64,000 nucleotides of DNA from Holophagae bacterium. Its GTDB lineage: Bacteria > Acidobacteriota > Holophagae > Acanthopleuribacterales > Acanthopleuribacteraceae. How positions within the stretch are numbered: the stretch's first letter is position 1; each line of letters opens with the position of its first letter. A program made the position numbers and the translations under genes. The DNA lies in contig JAJCXM010000003.1 of assembly GCA_029263455.1 (NCBI GenBank), forward strand, positions 1-64,000, given 5' to 3'. Under the pieces are notes generated by a model that ran no database searches, had not been told where the DNA came from, and saw nothing but the letters and a program-made list of their open reading frames with translations. Of the stretch, positions 18,356-27,837 are shown in pieces.

Positions 18356-19207
18356 CTATAAATCGTTTCGCAAGATGACATCAAGTCCAAAACACTTGCG
18401 CCTGCTCTGGTTGTGGCTAAGGGGTTCGCTTCCTTGGGTAAACTGGGTATCGTAATACCAGACCGAGCCTGCACCTGCCTGACTTGAGCAATTGAGAAAT
18501 CCGTCAGAACAGTTGTCCAACCACGCCTGCGTGACTTCCAATCCCAGATTGAGCGTATAGCCACCACAATAGCTGTCCGGATCCCAAACAGCGGTTTCTA
18601 CATCACTGCCAACGACATTCCAAAAGCCTTTAGGTAAACCGGGTCTGCCTGCCGTGCCATAAAGCCATGTCGCGTTGTAGTACGACATCCAATGGGTTTG
18701 TTGCATTTGCACCATGTCACTTTGGTAGCCCAATATCCAACCGAGCGCCTGCTCAAAGACGGTGCCGTTCATGACCGCGTTTGCCAACGGCGTACCCAAA
18801 CTAGAGGCCGCAAGCGCGTTCACCCAACGTGTCTCTTGAATAATGGTGGGGAATTTCGAGTTCCAGGTCGGATTCGACATGATCCAGCGCATCACATTGC
18901 CTCCACCTGAATGCGTGATCACCACCAAGTCCGTGATGTTCTTGCTATTGATAAACGCATACAGCTGATCGGCCAATGAACCCGCCGCTCCAGCCGTCCA
19001 CATGTACTGCGAGAAGTCGCAATTGACCACCACGTAGTTACTTTGATTGGAGAGGCCCTGGCGGACAGAATTGACGAATTCACTCGTCCAATAATCGTTC
19101 AACGCGTTGCTTTGCTGCCCAGTACCGTGGACAAAGGCAACTCCAGTATTAGACCAACCAATCACGGCGCTAACCGCCAAGAAAACAAGAACATGCAGAC
19201 GCAACAT
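18356..19207 (-). CDS. Exported alpha/beta-hydrolase (lipase/esterase-like)
   Basis: A 283-aa protein with a signal peptide (MLRLHVLVFLAVSAVIGWS). An oxyanion-type FVHGTGQ lies near residue 26, and the nucleophile elbow is seen as VITHSGGGNVMRW around residue 97, with Ser as nucleophile. Several cysteines in the C-terminal half suggest disulfides, consistent with export. A perfect AGGAGG stands 5 nt before the ATG. It would hydrolyse esters outside the cytoplasm, but the substrate cannot be told. Operon with the DUF4785-like gene. Confidence 0.8.
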   Translation of the reverse strand: MLRLHVLVFLAVSAVIGWSNTGVAFVHGTGQQSNALNDYWTSEFVNSVRQGLSNQSNYVVVNCDFSQYMWTAGAAGSLADQLYAFINSKNITDLVVITHSGGGNVMRWIMSNPTWNSKFPTIIQETRWVNALAASSLGTPLANAVMNGTVFEQALGWILGYQSDMVQMQQTHWMSYYNATWLYGTAGRPGLPKGFWNVVGSDVETAVWDPDSYCGGYTLNLGLEVTQAWLDNCSDGFLNCSSQAGAGSVWYYDTQFTQGSEPLSHNQSRRKCFGLDVILRNDL

Positions 19208-19445
19208 AGGTTCCTCCTTAGGATTGGACGCAGCAAGGAATGCATGAATAAATGAGATTGGATCTCACCTCGCCCGCTTCAAAATGCTTAAGTTGTAAAT
19301 GTGAATCGATATTCATTTTTAATAATTGTGATTGAAGTGTCAACACTTTTTTTGAATACCCGTTCATTTTTTCCAAAGCAATTCGAATAGGACTTTACCA
19401 ACCGCCAACTGCTAAACTCTTGGCATTCTTTGCTGGAGGCGTCCG

Positions 19446-21068
19446 TTGATCGAGTTTTCTTTTCAACCTGTATTTGAGAAACAGAAGGACCAAACAAAAT
19501 ACTTGAAGCTAGAACTTGAGGGTGTCACCCAAAAAAGCCACGGAGAAATCGATGTCCTACACGTCGAGCCCCACGTATTGCAAGCCCTGGCTGCGCGTGC
19601 GTATCGAGATGTATCTCACTTGCTCAGGTCCAAGCATCTAGACATGCTGTCCAAGATCCTTAAGGACCCAGAAGCTTCAGAGAACGATCGCTTTGTCGCA
19701 CATGATCTCTTGAAGAATGCGGTAATTGCCGCCGAAATGGTCTTCCCCTCTTGTCAGGACACTGGCACTGCCATCGTGGTCGGCAAAAAGGGAGAGCGAG
19801 TCTGGACAGCTAGCAATGACGAAGAATGGTTGTCGCGCGGCATCTTTGACACCTTTACGCAAACCAATTTGCGTTATTCGCAGGTGGCACCGATGACTAT
19901 GTACGAAGAAAAGAATACAGGTAGCAACTTACCTGCTCAGATTGATCTTCAAGCCGTACCAGGCGACGCCTATCACTTCCTGTTCATCGCCAAAGGTGGC
20001 GGAAGTGCCAACAAGACTTATCTGTATCAAAAAACCAAATCGCTGCTCAACCAAGAGTCCATGCACGATTTTGTGCGTCAAGCGATAGTCAGTTTGGGAA
20101 CGGCAGCTTGTCCTCCCTACCACCTAGCTTTAGTCATTGGCGGAACCTCGGCAGAGATGACGCTAAAAACCGTCAAGATGGCGTCATGCGGATACTTGGA
20201 TGATTTGCCCACCACCGGCAATGCGGGTGGACGCGCATTTCGGGATACACAATTAGAGTCAGAAATAGAACAGATCGCGCGCGAAACAGGGATTGGGGCT
20301 CAGTTTGGGGGCAAGTACTTCGTACACGATGTACGGGTCATTCGCCTTCCTCGCCACGGCGCTTCATGTCCTGTTGGGTTGGGCGTTAGCTGTTCCGCAG
20401 ACCGCCAAATAAAGGCCAAAATCACCTCTGACGGTGTTTTTCTAGAAGAGTTAGAGCGTAATCCAGCACAATTCCTACCCACTAGCTTGGAGGATCCGAA
20501 CCAAGAGGCTATCTCAATCGACCTCAATCAACCTATGCCCGAGATATTAGCCACGTTAAGTCGCCTGGACGTATCGACTCGCGTCATGCTTACGGGTCCT
20601 ATGATCGTGGCGCGCGACACGGCGCACGCGAAGCTCAAACAGTTATTAGATGAGGAGGGGGCGCTGCCAGATTATTTCAAACAGTTCCCTGTCTATTACG
20701 CGGGTCCGGCAAAGACACCCGATGGCTTCCCTTCAGGTTCTTTTGGGCCAACCACCTCACAACGCATGGACCCGTACGTAGACGAATTTCAAAAACACGG
20801 TGGATCGATGGTGATGTTGGGCAAAGGCAACCGCAGCGCCCAAGTGGCAGAGGCCTGTAAGAAGCACGGCGGTTTTTATTTAGGCTCCATTGGCGGTCCT
20901 GCGGCTCGCTTGGGGAAGGAATGTATTACCAAGGTCGATGTTCTAGCCTACAAAGAACTAGGCATGGAGGCCATTTGGAAGATAGAAGTCAAAGATTTTC
21001 CCGCTTTCATCATCTCGGACGATAAAGGCAACGACTTCTTCAATCGACCCGCCGCTTGGCAACTTTGA
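19446..21068 (+). CDS. Class I fumarate hydratase (iron-sulfur)
   Basis: A 540-aa enzyme of the FumA/FumB type, which reversibly hydrates fumarate to malate in the TCA cycle using a [4Fe-4S] cluster. The three cluster cysteines are visible in SCQDTGTA (near residue 103), MASCGYLDD and [11 protein letters not shown]. The C-terminal half has the tartrate-dehydratase beta-type domain ([36 protein letters not shown]). Length equals E. coli FumA. The start is TTG at 19446 with GGAGGC seven bases upstream. An upstream TGCTAAACT could be an extended -10. Confidence 0.95.
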   Translation: MIEFSFQPVFEKQKDQTKYLKLELEGVTQKSHGEIDVLHVEPHVLQALAARAYRDVSHLLRSKHLDMLSKILKDPEASENDRFVAHDLLKNAVIAAEMVFPSCQDTGTAIVVGKKGERVWTASNDEEWLSRGIFDTFTQTNLRYSQVAPMTMYEEKNTGSNLPAQIDLQAVPGDAYHFLFIAKGGGSANKTYLYQKTKSLLNQESMHDFVRQAIVSLGTAACPPYHLALVIGGTSAEMTLKTVKMASCGYLDDLPTTGNAGGRAFRDTQLESEIEQIARETGIGAQFGGKYFVHDVRVIRLPRHGASCPVGLGVSCSADRQIKAKITSDGVFLEELERNPAQFLPTSLEDPNQEAISIDLNQPMPEILATLSRLDVSTRVMLTGPMIVARDTAHAKLKQLLDEEGALPDYFKQFPVYYAGPAKTPDGFPSGSFGPTTSQRMDPYVDEFQKHGGSMVMLGKGNRSAQVAEACKKHGGFYLGSIGGPAARLGKECITKVDVLAYKELGMEAIWKIEVKDFPAFIISDDKGNDFFNRPAAWQL

Positions 21069-21117
21069 TTTGCTAAACCACGTAAGTAATGCCGTTACAA
21101 ATGGCAATGGGGGAATT

Positions 21118-22653
21118 ATGAAACGCGTCGCTCTAAGCGCTGCTCTTGTCTTATTAAGTTTTGTGGGATGTCAAAAACAACCCACCAAGCAACTCATAAC
21201 CCCTGTCACAACAGGTATCCGATATCAGATTGATTTGACTCAACGTGGAGACGACCTCTTTCGTGTGAGCATGTTCTTGGATGAATTTGACGATGAGTCG
21301 CTCGTTATCCAGTTCCCGGCGTCAGCGCCAGGAACTTACCAAACCATGGATATTGGACGCTATGTGCGTGATTTTAAGGTGACTGACGTAGCGGGCAACG
21401 CCGTTGTATCCGAACAAATTAACGTCAATCAATGGCGCGTCAATTCAGCCACAGGCATGCGAATCGACTATACGATCGCCGAGACTTGGGATACACATGT
21501 CGACGAAAACAGAATCTTTCGCATGGCAGGCACGTCACTTGAGGACGATCACACATTGATCTGTCCTCATGCCGTATTTGCATTCCCGTTGGGCTATCAA
21601 GAACGGCCCGTATCACTGCAGATGATCCTACCCGACACTTGGCAAGTTGGTACGGCCTTGGCGCTTAAGGATGGTACCTATCACGCGGACGATTACGATC
21701 AATTTGTGGACTCCCCTATCCTTGCTGGCCGTTTATCAATCGCTGAAGAAACCATAGACGGTTGCCGATTTGGCGTTTACGTTTATTCAACTTCAGGCGA
21801 AAAACAAGCACAAGAGATACTTGATCAGTTGCGGCCCGTCATTGAAGCAACCAGCCAGATGTTAAATGGCTTCCCCAATGATCATTACGATTTCTTATTT
21901 CATTTCGCAGATTTGAGCATGGGTGCTTGGGAACATGCTTATAGCTCGAACTACGTTTTGAGTGATACAGCCAACCAGACCTATGCGTATAAGTCGATGG
22001 TTCACATGGCGGCCCACGAAGTCTTCCACATGATTACGCCGTTACACATTCATAGCGAAATGATTGATCCTTTTGATTTCCAATCGCCAAAACCATCCAA
22101 ACACCTCTGGTTTTACGAAGGTGTGACCGAATGGGCTGCTCGCATCATGATGCTACGCAGCGGGCATCAGGAGCTAGAACACTATTTGAAGATGATGACC
22201 CGTTCGATCATGACATCTGCCTTTTTTAATCCTGAAGTCAGTCTGACCGAATTGGGTGAAATGTCATTCTCCAAAGAAGGACAGGCCTTATTTGGGAACA
22301 TCTACATGAAGGGCGCTTTAACGGCCGCATTACTCGATTTAGAGATCCTGCATGTGACTAATGGCAAAATGGGACTACGCGAGCTGATTCTAGGTTTGGC
22401 CAACGATTTTGGGCCGCAACGCGCCTTTTCAGAAGCGGACTTCTTCGATGAAATATCACGCCGGTCCGCCCCAGAAGTGAAAGACTTTTTACTTAATTAC
22501 ATCGAAGATATACAGCCCCTACCCATTGGGCGTTGTTTTGACTATGTCGGTATCGATTACGATACCGAGAAAGGCACATTCTCCGTGTCCGAAAGCCCTA
22601 CAAGCGTTCAACTTGCGCTTCGTGAGACGTGGCTGAAGCACATTAGTCTATAG
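21118..22653 (+). CDS. M61 family peptidase (glycyl aminopeptidase-like) lipoprotein
   Basis: A 511-aa predicted lipoprotein (lipobox LSFVGC, Cys about 18). The N-terminal beta domain (PASAPGTYQTMDIGRYVRDF) and the catalytic domain fit peptidase family M61. The zinc motif is AAHEVFHMITPLHIHSE, with the third ligand in FYEGVTEW. These enzymes are gluzincin aminopeptidases that remove N-terminal glycine or alanine. Unlike many relatives I see no PDZ domain: the C-terminus is short and ends in an FSVSESP region. GGGGGAATT precedes the ATG at 21118, which is preferred to an in-frame start 48 nt upstream because it gives a proper signal peptide. Confidence 0.9.
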   Translation: MKRVALSAALVLLSFVGCQKQPTKQLITPVTTGIRYQIDLTQRGDDLFRVSMFLDEFDDESLVIQFPASAPGTYQTMDIGRYVRDFKVTDVAGNAVVSEQINVNQWRVNSATGMRIDYTIAETWDTHVDENRIFRMAGTSLEDDHTLICPHAVFAFPLGYQERPVSLQMILPDTWQVGTALALKDGTYHADDYDQFVDSPILAGRLSIAEETIDGCRFGVYVYSTSGEKQAQEILDQLRPVIEATSQMLNGFPNDHYDFLFHFADLSMGAWEHAYSSNYVLSDTANQTYAYKSMVHMAAHEVFHMITPLHIHSEMIDPFDFQSPKPSKHLWFYEGVTEWAARIMMLRSGHQELEHYLKMMTRSIMTSAFFNPEVSLTELGEMSFSKEGQALFGNIYMKGALTAALLDLEILHVTNGKMGLRELILGLANDFGPQRAFSEADFFDEISRRSAPEVKDFLLNYIEDIQPLPIGRCFDYVGIDYDTEKGTFSVSESPTSVQLALRETWLKHISL

Positions 22654-22706
22654 AGCAATTCAAGATAAGCAATTAATCACAGCGCGTTCTGTGATTGAAT
22701 AGCAAC

Positions 22707-23333
22707 ATGAACAGTATCGTTTTGAGTTTTGCTGGCGTCTTCAGCTTGTTGACATTAATCTCAACCTGGTTGCTGATTCGCAATCTGCGCCGTAAACGGC
22801 TATTGAGGGCACTTCGCCAAATGGTTGTCTTTATGCTGTTTGCCGCTTTGGCGACGCTCGCCTACACCTTGCAAATCTCCATCCTCGGTTATCAGAACCT
22901 CAGTCGAGAGGAACGGGTTGCGAAGATCGAGATCAAACCGCGTCCTGGCGCTCAACAATTCGAAGCTCACGTGACCTACGCTGATGGATCGGGAGCTAGT
23001 TATTTGTTGGCAGGCGACGAGCTATATGTCGACGCGCATATCCTTAAGTGGCATGGCTGGATCAACCTCTTGGGCCTGCATACGATGTACGAACTGGATC
23101 GCATTGGCGGACGTTATCACTCACTGGATGACGAGTTCAAGCAGCCGAGAACCTTACATCAATTGTCCAAACCAAAATTCATCAATGCGTTTGTTGTGCG
23201 GCAGAACAATGAGTTCTTGTCGCCCGTTGTCGATGCCCAATACGGATCGGCGAGTTTCGTTCCGGCCAATGAAATCACGCGTTATGACTTAATGGTTTCA
23301 ACGTCTGGGCTCTTGTTAAGACGAACGAATTAG
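22707..23333 (+). CDS. Conserved membrane protein of unknown function
   Basis: A 208-aa protein with two N-terminal membrane segments (VLSFAGVFSLLTLISTWLLI and VVFMLFAALATLAYTLQISI) joined by an Arg/Lys-rich loop, then a soluble domain of about 140 residues (IEIKPRPGAQQFEAHVTYADG). I do not recognise the family beyond a general resemblance to uncharacterised transporter-like proteins of Gammaproteobacteria. A TTG 12 nt upstream is an alternative start. Its last codons (GLLLRRTN, stop) recur at 29063-29092 beside the intact ceramidase-like gene, evidence that this gene originally neighboured that gene. Confidence 0.75.
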   Translation: MNSIVLSFAGVFSLLTLISTWLLIRNLRRKRLLRALRQMVVFMLFAALATLAYTLQISILGYQNLSREERVAKIEIKPRPGAQQFEAHVTYADGSGASYLLAGDELYVDAHILKWHGWINLLGLHTMYELDRIGGRYHSLDDEFKQPRTLHQLSKPKFINAFVVRQNNEFLSPVVDAQYGSASFVPANEITRYDLMVSTSGLLLRRTN

Positions 23334-23540
23334 TCAGCATTTTTCTCCGGTGTAGCCATAATAATCAGAGCGACACCTAGCGCCGCAAAACCATGCTTCA
23401 GGCTATGACCTGAAATAGACTCAGCAGCTAATTGGTAGATACACAAAACGGCCAACTCCAGAACCTTAGCTCCAGCAAAGGCTGCCTGAGCCCACCAAAG
23501 TGACAAGAGCGTGCAAAGCCGTAGGGCCAGACAGTAAGAC
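23301..23540. repeat. Left direct copy of a duplicated gene junction
   Basis: This stretch covers the last codons of the 208-aa membrane protein gene and a decayed 3' part of a ceramidase-like gene. It aligns with 29061-29305 in the same orientation, including an exact run CTTGTTAAGACGAACG/A and a long run through GAGCGACACCTAGCGCCGC. The two copies bracket about 5.7 kb of accessory genes. Confidence 0.75.
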
Positions 23541-23548
23541 GTTGGCAT
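23330..23548 (-). pseudogene. C-terminal fragment of a ceramidase-like membrane protein
   Basis: The deduced 3' end reads WWAQAAFAGAKVLELAVLCIYQL, AESISGHSLKHGFAALGVAL and IIMATPEKNAD. It matches the end of the intact gene at 29089-29856 almost residue for residue, but the N-terminal two thirds are missing and the upstream part is unrelated. It is a partial duplicate with no sign of translation. Its stop overlaps that of the 208-aa membrane protein gene, and the right-hand copy preserves the same convergent arrangement. Confidence 0.75.
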
Positions 23549-23605
23549 AAAGAAGAGTTAAACCACTCGGCGCCAATTGGTAAGGGCTTTTAACTACCTT
23601 CACCC

Positions 23606-23632
23606 TTGACTATAACAAATTACTTATATAAT
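23606..23632 (+). promoter_or_regulatory. Promoter of the first ArsR-SRPBCC operon, apparently leaderless
   Basis: TTGACT (23606-23611) and TATAAT (23627-23632) are separated by 15 nt. The ATG lies only 10 nt after the -10, so transcription would begin at or a few bases before the start codon. No Shine-Dalgarno is visible. Confidence 0.55.
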
Positions 23633-23641
23633 CTATGCATT

Positions 23642-23983
23642 ATGAAGACACTAAACGCCACCTTCTTTGCCCTTTCTGACCCAACTCGCAGAGCCATTCT
23701 TGCCCGACTTGCCTTGGGCGAGGCCACGGTTACGGAACTGGTTGAGCCTTTCGCAATCAGCCAACCGGCGATCTCGGGACACTTGAAGGTGCTTGAAAGC
23801 GGAGGGCTGATTTCACGCAGGATCGACGGTTCGAAACGACCTTGTCGTATAGATAAGAAAGGTATTGAGGTCGTAGACCAATGGCTCGCGATGATGCGCC
23901 ACGCACTGGCAAAAAACTACGACCGGTTGGACCAGCTGCTGACTGATCTGCAACACAACGAGAATGACGCGAAAGGAGACTAA
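23642..23983 (+). CDS. ArsR family transcriptional regulator
   Basis: A 113-aa winged-helix repressor: LNATFFALSDPTRRAILARL is the classic ArsR opening, with the recognition helix in EPFAISQPAISGHLKVLE and the wing near SRRIDGSKRP. There is no CxC metal site, so this is not a metal sensor; it belongs to the group that is typically found beside SRPBCC (AHSA1) genes. The ATG at 23642 lies 10 nt behind a TATAAT box. The SRPBCC gene follows after 2 nt with a good ribosome site. Autorepression of the pair is expected. Confidence 0.92.
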   Translation: MKTLNATFFALSDPTRRAILARLALGEATVTELVEPFAISQPAISGHLKVLESGGLISRRIDGSKRPCRIDKKGIEVVDQWLAMMRHALAKNYDRLDQLLTDLQHNENDAKGD

Positions 23984-23985
23984 AA

Positions 23986-24474
23986 ATGAACAAGTTGACA
24001 CTAACCACCGAGGGCGAAAAGTATGTTGTGGTAACGCGAAGGTTTGCGTTTCCAAGGAAGCTAGTTTATCTCGCCCATATCGATTCGGAGTTAATCAAGA
24101 AATGGCTGTTGGGACCGGATGGTTGGACGATGCCGGTGTGCATCAACGAAGCGAAGCCAGGTGGGCGCATCCGCTATGAGTGGTCTGACGGCAAGGATGG
24201 CGGATTTTTTCTAACAGGCGAGTACGTGGAGCTCACGCCGTATAGCAAGATTGTTCACATCGAACGGATGCACATTCCAGATCCAACGCCAGACAACCAC
24301 GTCGAAACCAGATTTGAGGTTGACGGCGACGGGACGTTAATGACGATGCGTATGACGCTACCGGATGAACAAACACGTGCGGCAATGCTATCGACCGGCA
24401 TGGAACATGGCATGGAGGACAGCTATGCGCGGCTTGAGGACACGCTCTCAAAAAAACAGGTTATCCGGCAATAA
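23986..24474 (+). CDS. SRPBCC/AHSA1-domain protein 1
   Basis: A 162-aa protein with one START/Bet v1-like (AHSA1) domain: RRFAFPRKLVYLAHIDSELIKKW, then a GGRIRYEW turn, and the C-terminal helix GMEHGMEDSYARLED. Such domains bind hydrophobic ligands in a deep cavity; most bacterial members have no proven ligand. AAAGGAGAC precedes the ATG. Paired with ArsR regulators, these are presumed to sense or sequester the same small molecule. Three further copies lie at 26.8-28.3 kb, themselves led by another ArsR. Confidence 0.88.
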   Translation: MNKLTLTTEGEKYVVVTRRFAFPRKLVYLAHIDSELIKKWLLGPDGWTMPVCINEAKPGGRIRYEWSDGKDGGFFLTGEYVELTPYSKIVHIERMHIPDPTPDNHVETRFEVDGDGTLMTMRMTLPDEQTRAAMLSTGMEHGMEDSYARLEDTLSKKQVIRQ

Positions 24475-24502
24475 CGTACAACACCACGGCTTACTGGAAA
24501 TG

Positions 24503-24548
24503 GTCGGGAACTGACCCGACAGACACTGCCAGATTCCCGAGAGGCAGT
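24503..24548. other. Two tandem hairpins downstream of the SRPBCC gene
   Basis: GTCGGG/CCCGAC (24503-24520) and ACTGCC/GGCAGT (24525-24548) are two 6-bp inverted repeats side by side. No U-rich tail follows. They may be structure at the transcript 3' end or remnants of a recombination site; I cannot decide. The rest of 24475-24666 shows nothing. Confidence 0.3.
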
Positions 24549-24666
24549 TACAATCTTATACGTCCGTTCCTGGCGAAGCGTAACGGTCGTCAAGTATTAA
24601 GCGAATATCCGCTTTCGCCAGTATTTGTGGCTCTAAACGAAAGTCGCTTCTACCCATGAGAACTGA

Positions 24667-24975
24667 TCACTTTTTCGGTTTTTTGTCGATCAACACATCT
24701 TGCTGCCATTTGCTGGGTTTCTTGTCGGTGCGGTGAATACAGCCCGGCCAACAACATGGGCGTTTTCGACCTTCAAGAAGCTCCTCTACCGTTCGATTGA
24801 TCCGCCGTGCACGAGTCTTTACTTGTTTCGCATCCTCAACCCAACAAATAAACTCGTTTCGCGCGATCGGCGTCAGGCTTTCCCAGAGGCTGGTGATGCT
24901 TTTGGTTTCAGTCAGCGCCTTGACTAAGTCAGCGGGAACTATGTGTACCAGGCCATCTGAAATCTTCTTGTTCAT
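24667..24975 (-). CDS. YdeI/OmpD-associated family protein (short form)
   Basis: A 102-aa protein that matches the C-terminal part of the bacteriocin-protection YdeI/OmdA family: LWESLTPIARNEFICWVED, KTRARRINRTVEELLEGRKR and the cysteine motif PCCWPGCIHR. Members often sit near SRPBCC genes and quinone- or toxin-resistance loci. Their biochemical role is unclear. It is a single gene on the minus strand between the first ArsR pair and the beta-lactamase-like gene. The ATG at 24975 has no strong ribosome site. Confidence 0.8.
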   Translation of the reverse strand: MNKKISDGLVHIVPADLVKALTETKSITSLWESLTPIARNEFICWVEDAKQVKTRARRINRTVEELLEGRKRPCCWPGCIHRTDKKPSKWQQDVLIDKKPKK

Positions 24976-25171
24976 ACACTCAATCTAGCAAATACACCGT
25001 GCCTGTCAATCGTTCCCCATACTACTGTACAACGAAGCGCCGGCGGTTCTGGCGATCACCAAGAACGCCCCGCTCCGGCCGACTTGGATGAGCGGTTCAC
25101 TTTCAGAGTCCCCGCCACGAGTCTCGCCCAGACCCTACTTCATCAGACCTGAAGTAGCTATTTCGAACAGC

Positions 25172-26359
25172 TTAGTTCGCAGTCTTAGTAGCTTCCTTTG
25201 CCTCATATGCGGCAATCCAGCCGCGGTACAAGGGCGCTATTCTGGATCCCGGATCAAGTTTTTCAAGTATGTCCACCAAGGCGCTGGCGCTTTTTTCGTT
25301 AGGACCATTCAGAAAAACTACGACGCCATTTCGAGAGTCCGGGTCAAAGTAGGCCATCGCACGCTCAGACCAATCGCTACCGCCATGGCTCACGATGGTT
25401 GCATCGGAGAATCTGAATATCTCCCAACCGAAACCGTAGCCTTGGTCAATTGGACATTTGGACTTGTCGGAGAATGGACAGGCTAATACAGCATCGTCTA
25501 CCGTGCTGGTTTGAATGGATAGGCGATTCGCTTGAACGGCGTCGTTCAGGCCGTTACCTTGCATGACGTTGATCAAAAACACGACGTAGTCTTCTACCGT
25601 TGTAACCATATCGTCAGCAGCCGACCAGTCGCCCAATTCTGAACACCAGCGCTCGTCGGGACCACTGCAAAACGGCTTGTGACGTTTGCCGTTCGCATCA
25701 ACCGGTTTTGCAAGACGGGCAACAACCCATTGTTGATAACTGACAGACGTGTTCTTCATTTGCAGTGGTGTCAGCACATACTCGCTTACTAATTCATCAA
25801 ATCCTCTCTCGAATTTCTTTTCCAAGAACCGAGCAAGATAATCGTAGCCTTCACCGGAATAACCAAATTTCACACCGGGATCAGATACAAATCTCAATTT
25901 GAACTGGTCGTCCATATAACGCCAGTTGAGGAAACCTGTTTTGTGGCTGAGGGCTATCCCGGGTGTTAGTAGATGGTGTCGCTCATCCTCAATCAGATCT
26001 GGGTCAACCCAATACACAGCCATGCGTTCATCAAGCGACAGTTTCTTGGCTTCAATTAGCCGCATCACCAATTCAGCGGTGACGGTTTTGGTGATTGAAG
26101 CGACGTTAAAAAGCGTGTCTTTTGACGCTGGGACGCCAGGATTTTCTTCCCCGAAATAACTTGACCATACCAAATGACCGTCCTCGATTATGGCTGTTCC
26201 CGCGGTTGCAATCCCATACTGAACCCTGATCGATTCGATATCGCTGTCCAGACTCAAACGCTCTCTCACAGCTTCATTTGCTTGAGCGCAGGCGTTTTTG
26301 CCGCCCACGATGAGTAGCACCAATAGGCAAAGCTCTGCAGACAAACGTGTTCTATGCAT
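25172..26359 (-). CDS. Exported serine hydrolase of the class C beta-lactamase/PBP-like family
   Basis: A 395-aa protein with a signal peptide (LCLLVLLIVGGKNACAQ). The family motifs are SITK (Ser88-x-x-Lys91, nucleophile and base), YSGEGY in place of the YxN motif, and HGG (SHGGSDW) in place of KTG. It is likely periplasmic or secreted. Most proteins with this degenerate set are esterases or peptidases rather than drug-hydrolysing beta-lactamases, so resistance should not be assumed. It lies alone inside the segment bracketed by the duplicated junction. Confidence 0.88.
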   Translation of the reverse strand: MHRTRLSAELCLLVLLIVGGKNACAQANEAVRERLSLDSDIESIRVQYGIATAGTAIIEDGHLVWSSYFGEENPGVPASKDTLFNVASITKTVTAELVMRLIEAKKLSLDERMAVYWVDPDLIEDERHHLLTPGIALSHKTGFLNWRYMDDQFKLRFVSDPGVKFGYSGEGYDYLARFLEKKFERGFDELVSEYVLTPLQMKNTSVSYQQWVVARLAKPVDANGKRHKPFCSGPDERWCSELGDWSAADDMVTTVEDYVVFLINVMQGNGLNDAVQANRLSIQTSTVDDAVLACPFSDKSKCPIDQGYGFGWEIFRFSDATIVSHGGSDWSERAMAYFDPDSRNGVVVFLNGPNEKSASALVDILEKLDPGSRIAPLYRGWIAAYEAKEATKTAN

Positions 26360-26847
26360 TTAGACATCCCATCGAGAACGAAAATACGAACGACCTACTA
26401 TATTGAACCTACCCGTCGCCCGTCGAGTCATTTCTTGAGATTCACTTCGTGAAGCTTGCTTCGCGAGCGCTGATGTCGGGATACTCACTCTAACTTTAGT
26501 AAGCGATTCGATAAAATCGCTCGCCTAACAAACTCGACGATTTCAGGTCCTCCCATCCGCCAACGCTTCGATCAAAGCGGCGGCAAACCGCCGTATTCCA
26601 CATAAAACCCGCAGCTCACTGATCATCGGACCCACATGGGGATGCGTGTTGATGAGGCTGCGAGAGAGCTGGCTCGATTTCATGGTGTGCTGTCCACAAT
26701 CCGCGACCAACCTGGTTGACCATCGCGGGCACCAATCCCGGCCGTCATTTCTATCGATGGTCTTCCTTCATATAGCTTCAACATTCATCCTGACAAGGGG
26801 CGTTCATAACAATCCCCTTACTTCCGCGTCCCTTTTCACCAATGCCT
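26360..26847. repeat. Intergenic stretch holding a copy of repeat family R4
   Basis: No gene is supported. Two hairpins are shared with 33542-33703. The first is GAAGCTTGCTTC followed by GAGCGCTG (about 26450-26472); the second is GCGGCGGCAAACCGCCGT followed by ATTCCACAT (26577-26603). Between them lies another stem, AGCGATT/AATCGCT. In the 33-kb copy the second stem reads GCGGAGG...CCTCCGC, so a C-G pair has become A-T. That covariation means the fold, not the sequence, is conserved. Confidence 0.65.
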
Positions 26848-27303
26848 TCACGCTAGATACTTCCCCAAATTGTCTAGCGCAGACTTCCAGCCCCCTCTAG
26901 TTCCTACAATCATGTTCTCACCGACGAAAGAGGCAACTTGAACCGTTAGATCGATTTTGGTGGCCGCGCCAGACTCTGAGAATTGAGCAGTGATGAGCGA
27001 CACGCATAGCAAATGGTCGCCCCTGGAAACACGCTCTGTAAACAACAAGCACGACGGTTCTTGAATGTCGTAATAAATCGTATCCACCCGAAAGTGCAGA
27101 TCACCTTTTTGTCCGCACAAATGCACGTCTTTACCGCCGACTCGAAAATCAGTTTCAAGAAACTCAATTGCTTCATCGTCCGATGGTGGCCCCCATTTGG
27201 ATCTAGCTATTGGGTCTGCCCATGCGTTGAACACTTGTTGCGCCGAAGCGTTGATCGTCCTCTCAATGGTTATTGAGTCGTGTATTAATGTGGCCTCATT
27301 CAT
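26848..27303 (-). CDS. SRPBCC/AHSA1-domain protein 4
   Basis: A 151-aa protein with a START-like AHSA1 domain: SITIERTINASAQQVFNAWADP, RSKWGPP, an FRVGGKDVHLCG turn and a C-terminal GGWKSALDNLGKYL helix. It is the last gene of the ArsR-led operon, 12 nt behind the preceding SRPBCC gene, with GAGGAACAG as ribosome site. Ligand unknown. It differs clearly from its two operon neighbours, so the three are not a recent tandem duplication. Confidence 0.88.
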   Translation of the reverse strand: MNEATLIHDSITIERTINASAQQVFNAWADPIARSKWGPPSDDEAIEFLETDFRVGGKDVHLCGQKGDLHFRVDTIYYDIQEPSCLLFTERVSRGDHLLCVSLITAQFSESGAATKIDLTVQVASFVGENMIVGTRGGWKSALDNLGKYLA

Positions 27304-27315
27304 GTTCTCTGTTCC

Positions 27316-27837
27316 TCATCTAATTTTGGCATCTGCAACACTGGACTTGTCGGCGACGTGATTTGCAAGTTTGTCCAAAGTCTGCGCACCGTATTCAGCG
27401 GCACCAAATTTAATCACGTTGGCACGACGCTCGACAGTCGGGTGCATCTGACGCAAAGTGACAACCGTTTTGCCATTATCTTGTTCGTCAAAGGTAACCA
27501 GTAACCGAAAACTTCCCGAGTCGTTGTCAACGTCTGCGCCGTGATTGGCTTCGAGAAATTTTGGCGGCTCGATTCGCAGAAACTCCATGCGATTGGAGTA
27601 ACGTGTTCCGTCTGGCGCAATCATATCAAACCGCCACATACCACCAACACGTATGTCGGCTTCAAGCGATTCAATACGAAACCCATGGGGTCCGAACCAC
27701 TGAACTATCTGCGATGGATCAGTCCATGCGCGGAACACCGTCTCGCGGTCTGCGTCGACAACACGAGCAATAACGATTTCTCGTTCCAGTGGAAATGACG
27801 CCCATTCCGATACGCTATTTTTGCTTTGTTCAGCCAT
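27316..27837 (-). CDS. SRPBCC/AHSA1-domain protein 3
   Basis: A 173-aa protein with the AHSA1 fold: EREIVIARVVDADRETVFRAWTDP, VQWFGPHGFR, VGGMWRFDMIAPDG, and the C-terminal EYGAQTLDKLANHV helix. The ATG at 27837 overlaps the previous gene by 8 nt and follows GGAGGAGAC; the frame stays open 138 nt further upstream but only inside the neighbour. Members of this subgroup are usually called activator of Hsp90 homologues or polyketide cyclase-like, which says little about their role. Confidence 0.88.
   Translation of the reverse strand: MAEQSKNSVSEWASFPLEREIVIARVVDADRETVFRAWTDPSQIVQWFGPHGFRIESLEADIRVGGMWRFDMIAPDGTRYSNRMEFLRIEPPKFLEANHGADVDNDSGSFRLLVTFDEQDNGKTVVTLRQMHPTVERRANVIKFGAAEYGAQTLDKLANHVADKSSVADAKIR

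Noticed and set aside
25172-26359. Calling the serine hydrolase a drug-resistance beta-lactamase
   Set aside because: Only SxxK is canonical; the other motifs are YSG and HGG, which are typical of esterase or peptidase relatives.
26520-26535. GCCTAAC/GTTAGGC core resembling an integron attC site, with another GTTAGGT near 33506
   Set aside because: No partner core site at a suitable distance and no attC-type imperfect stem; the small genes here have their own promoters and run in both directions.
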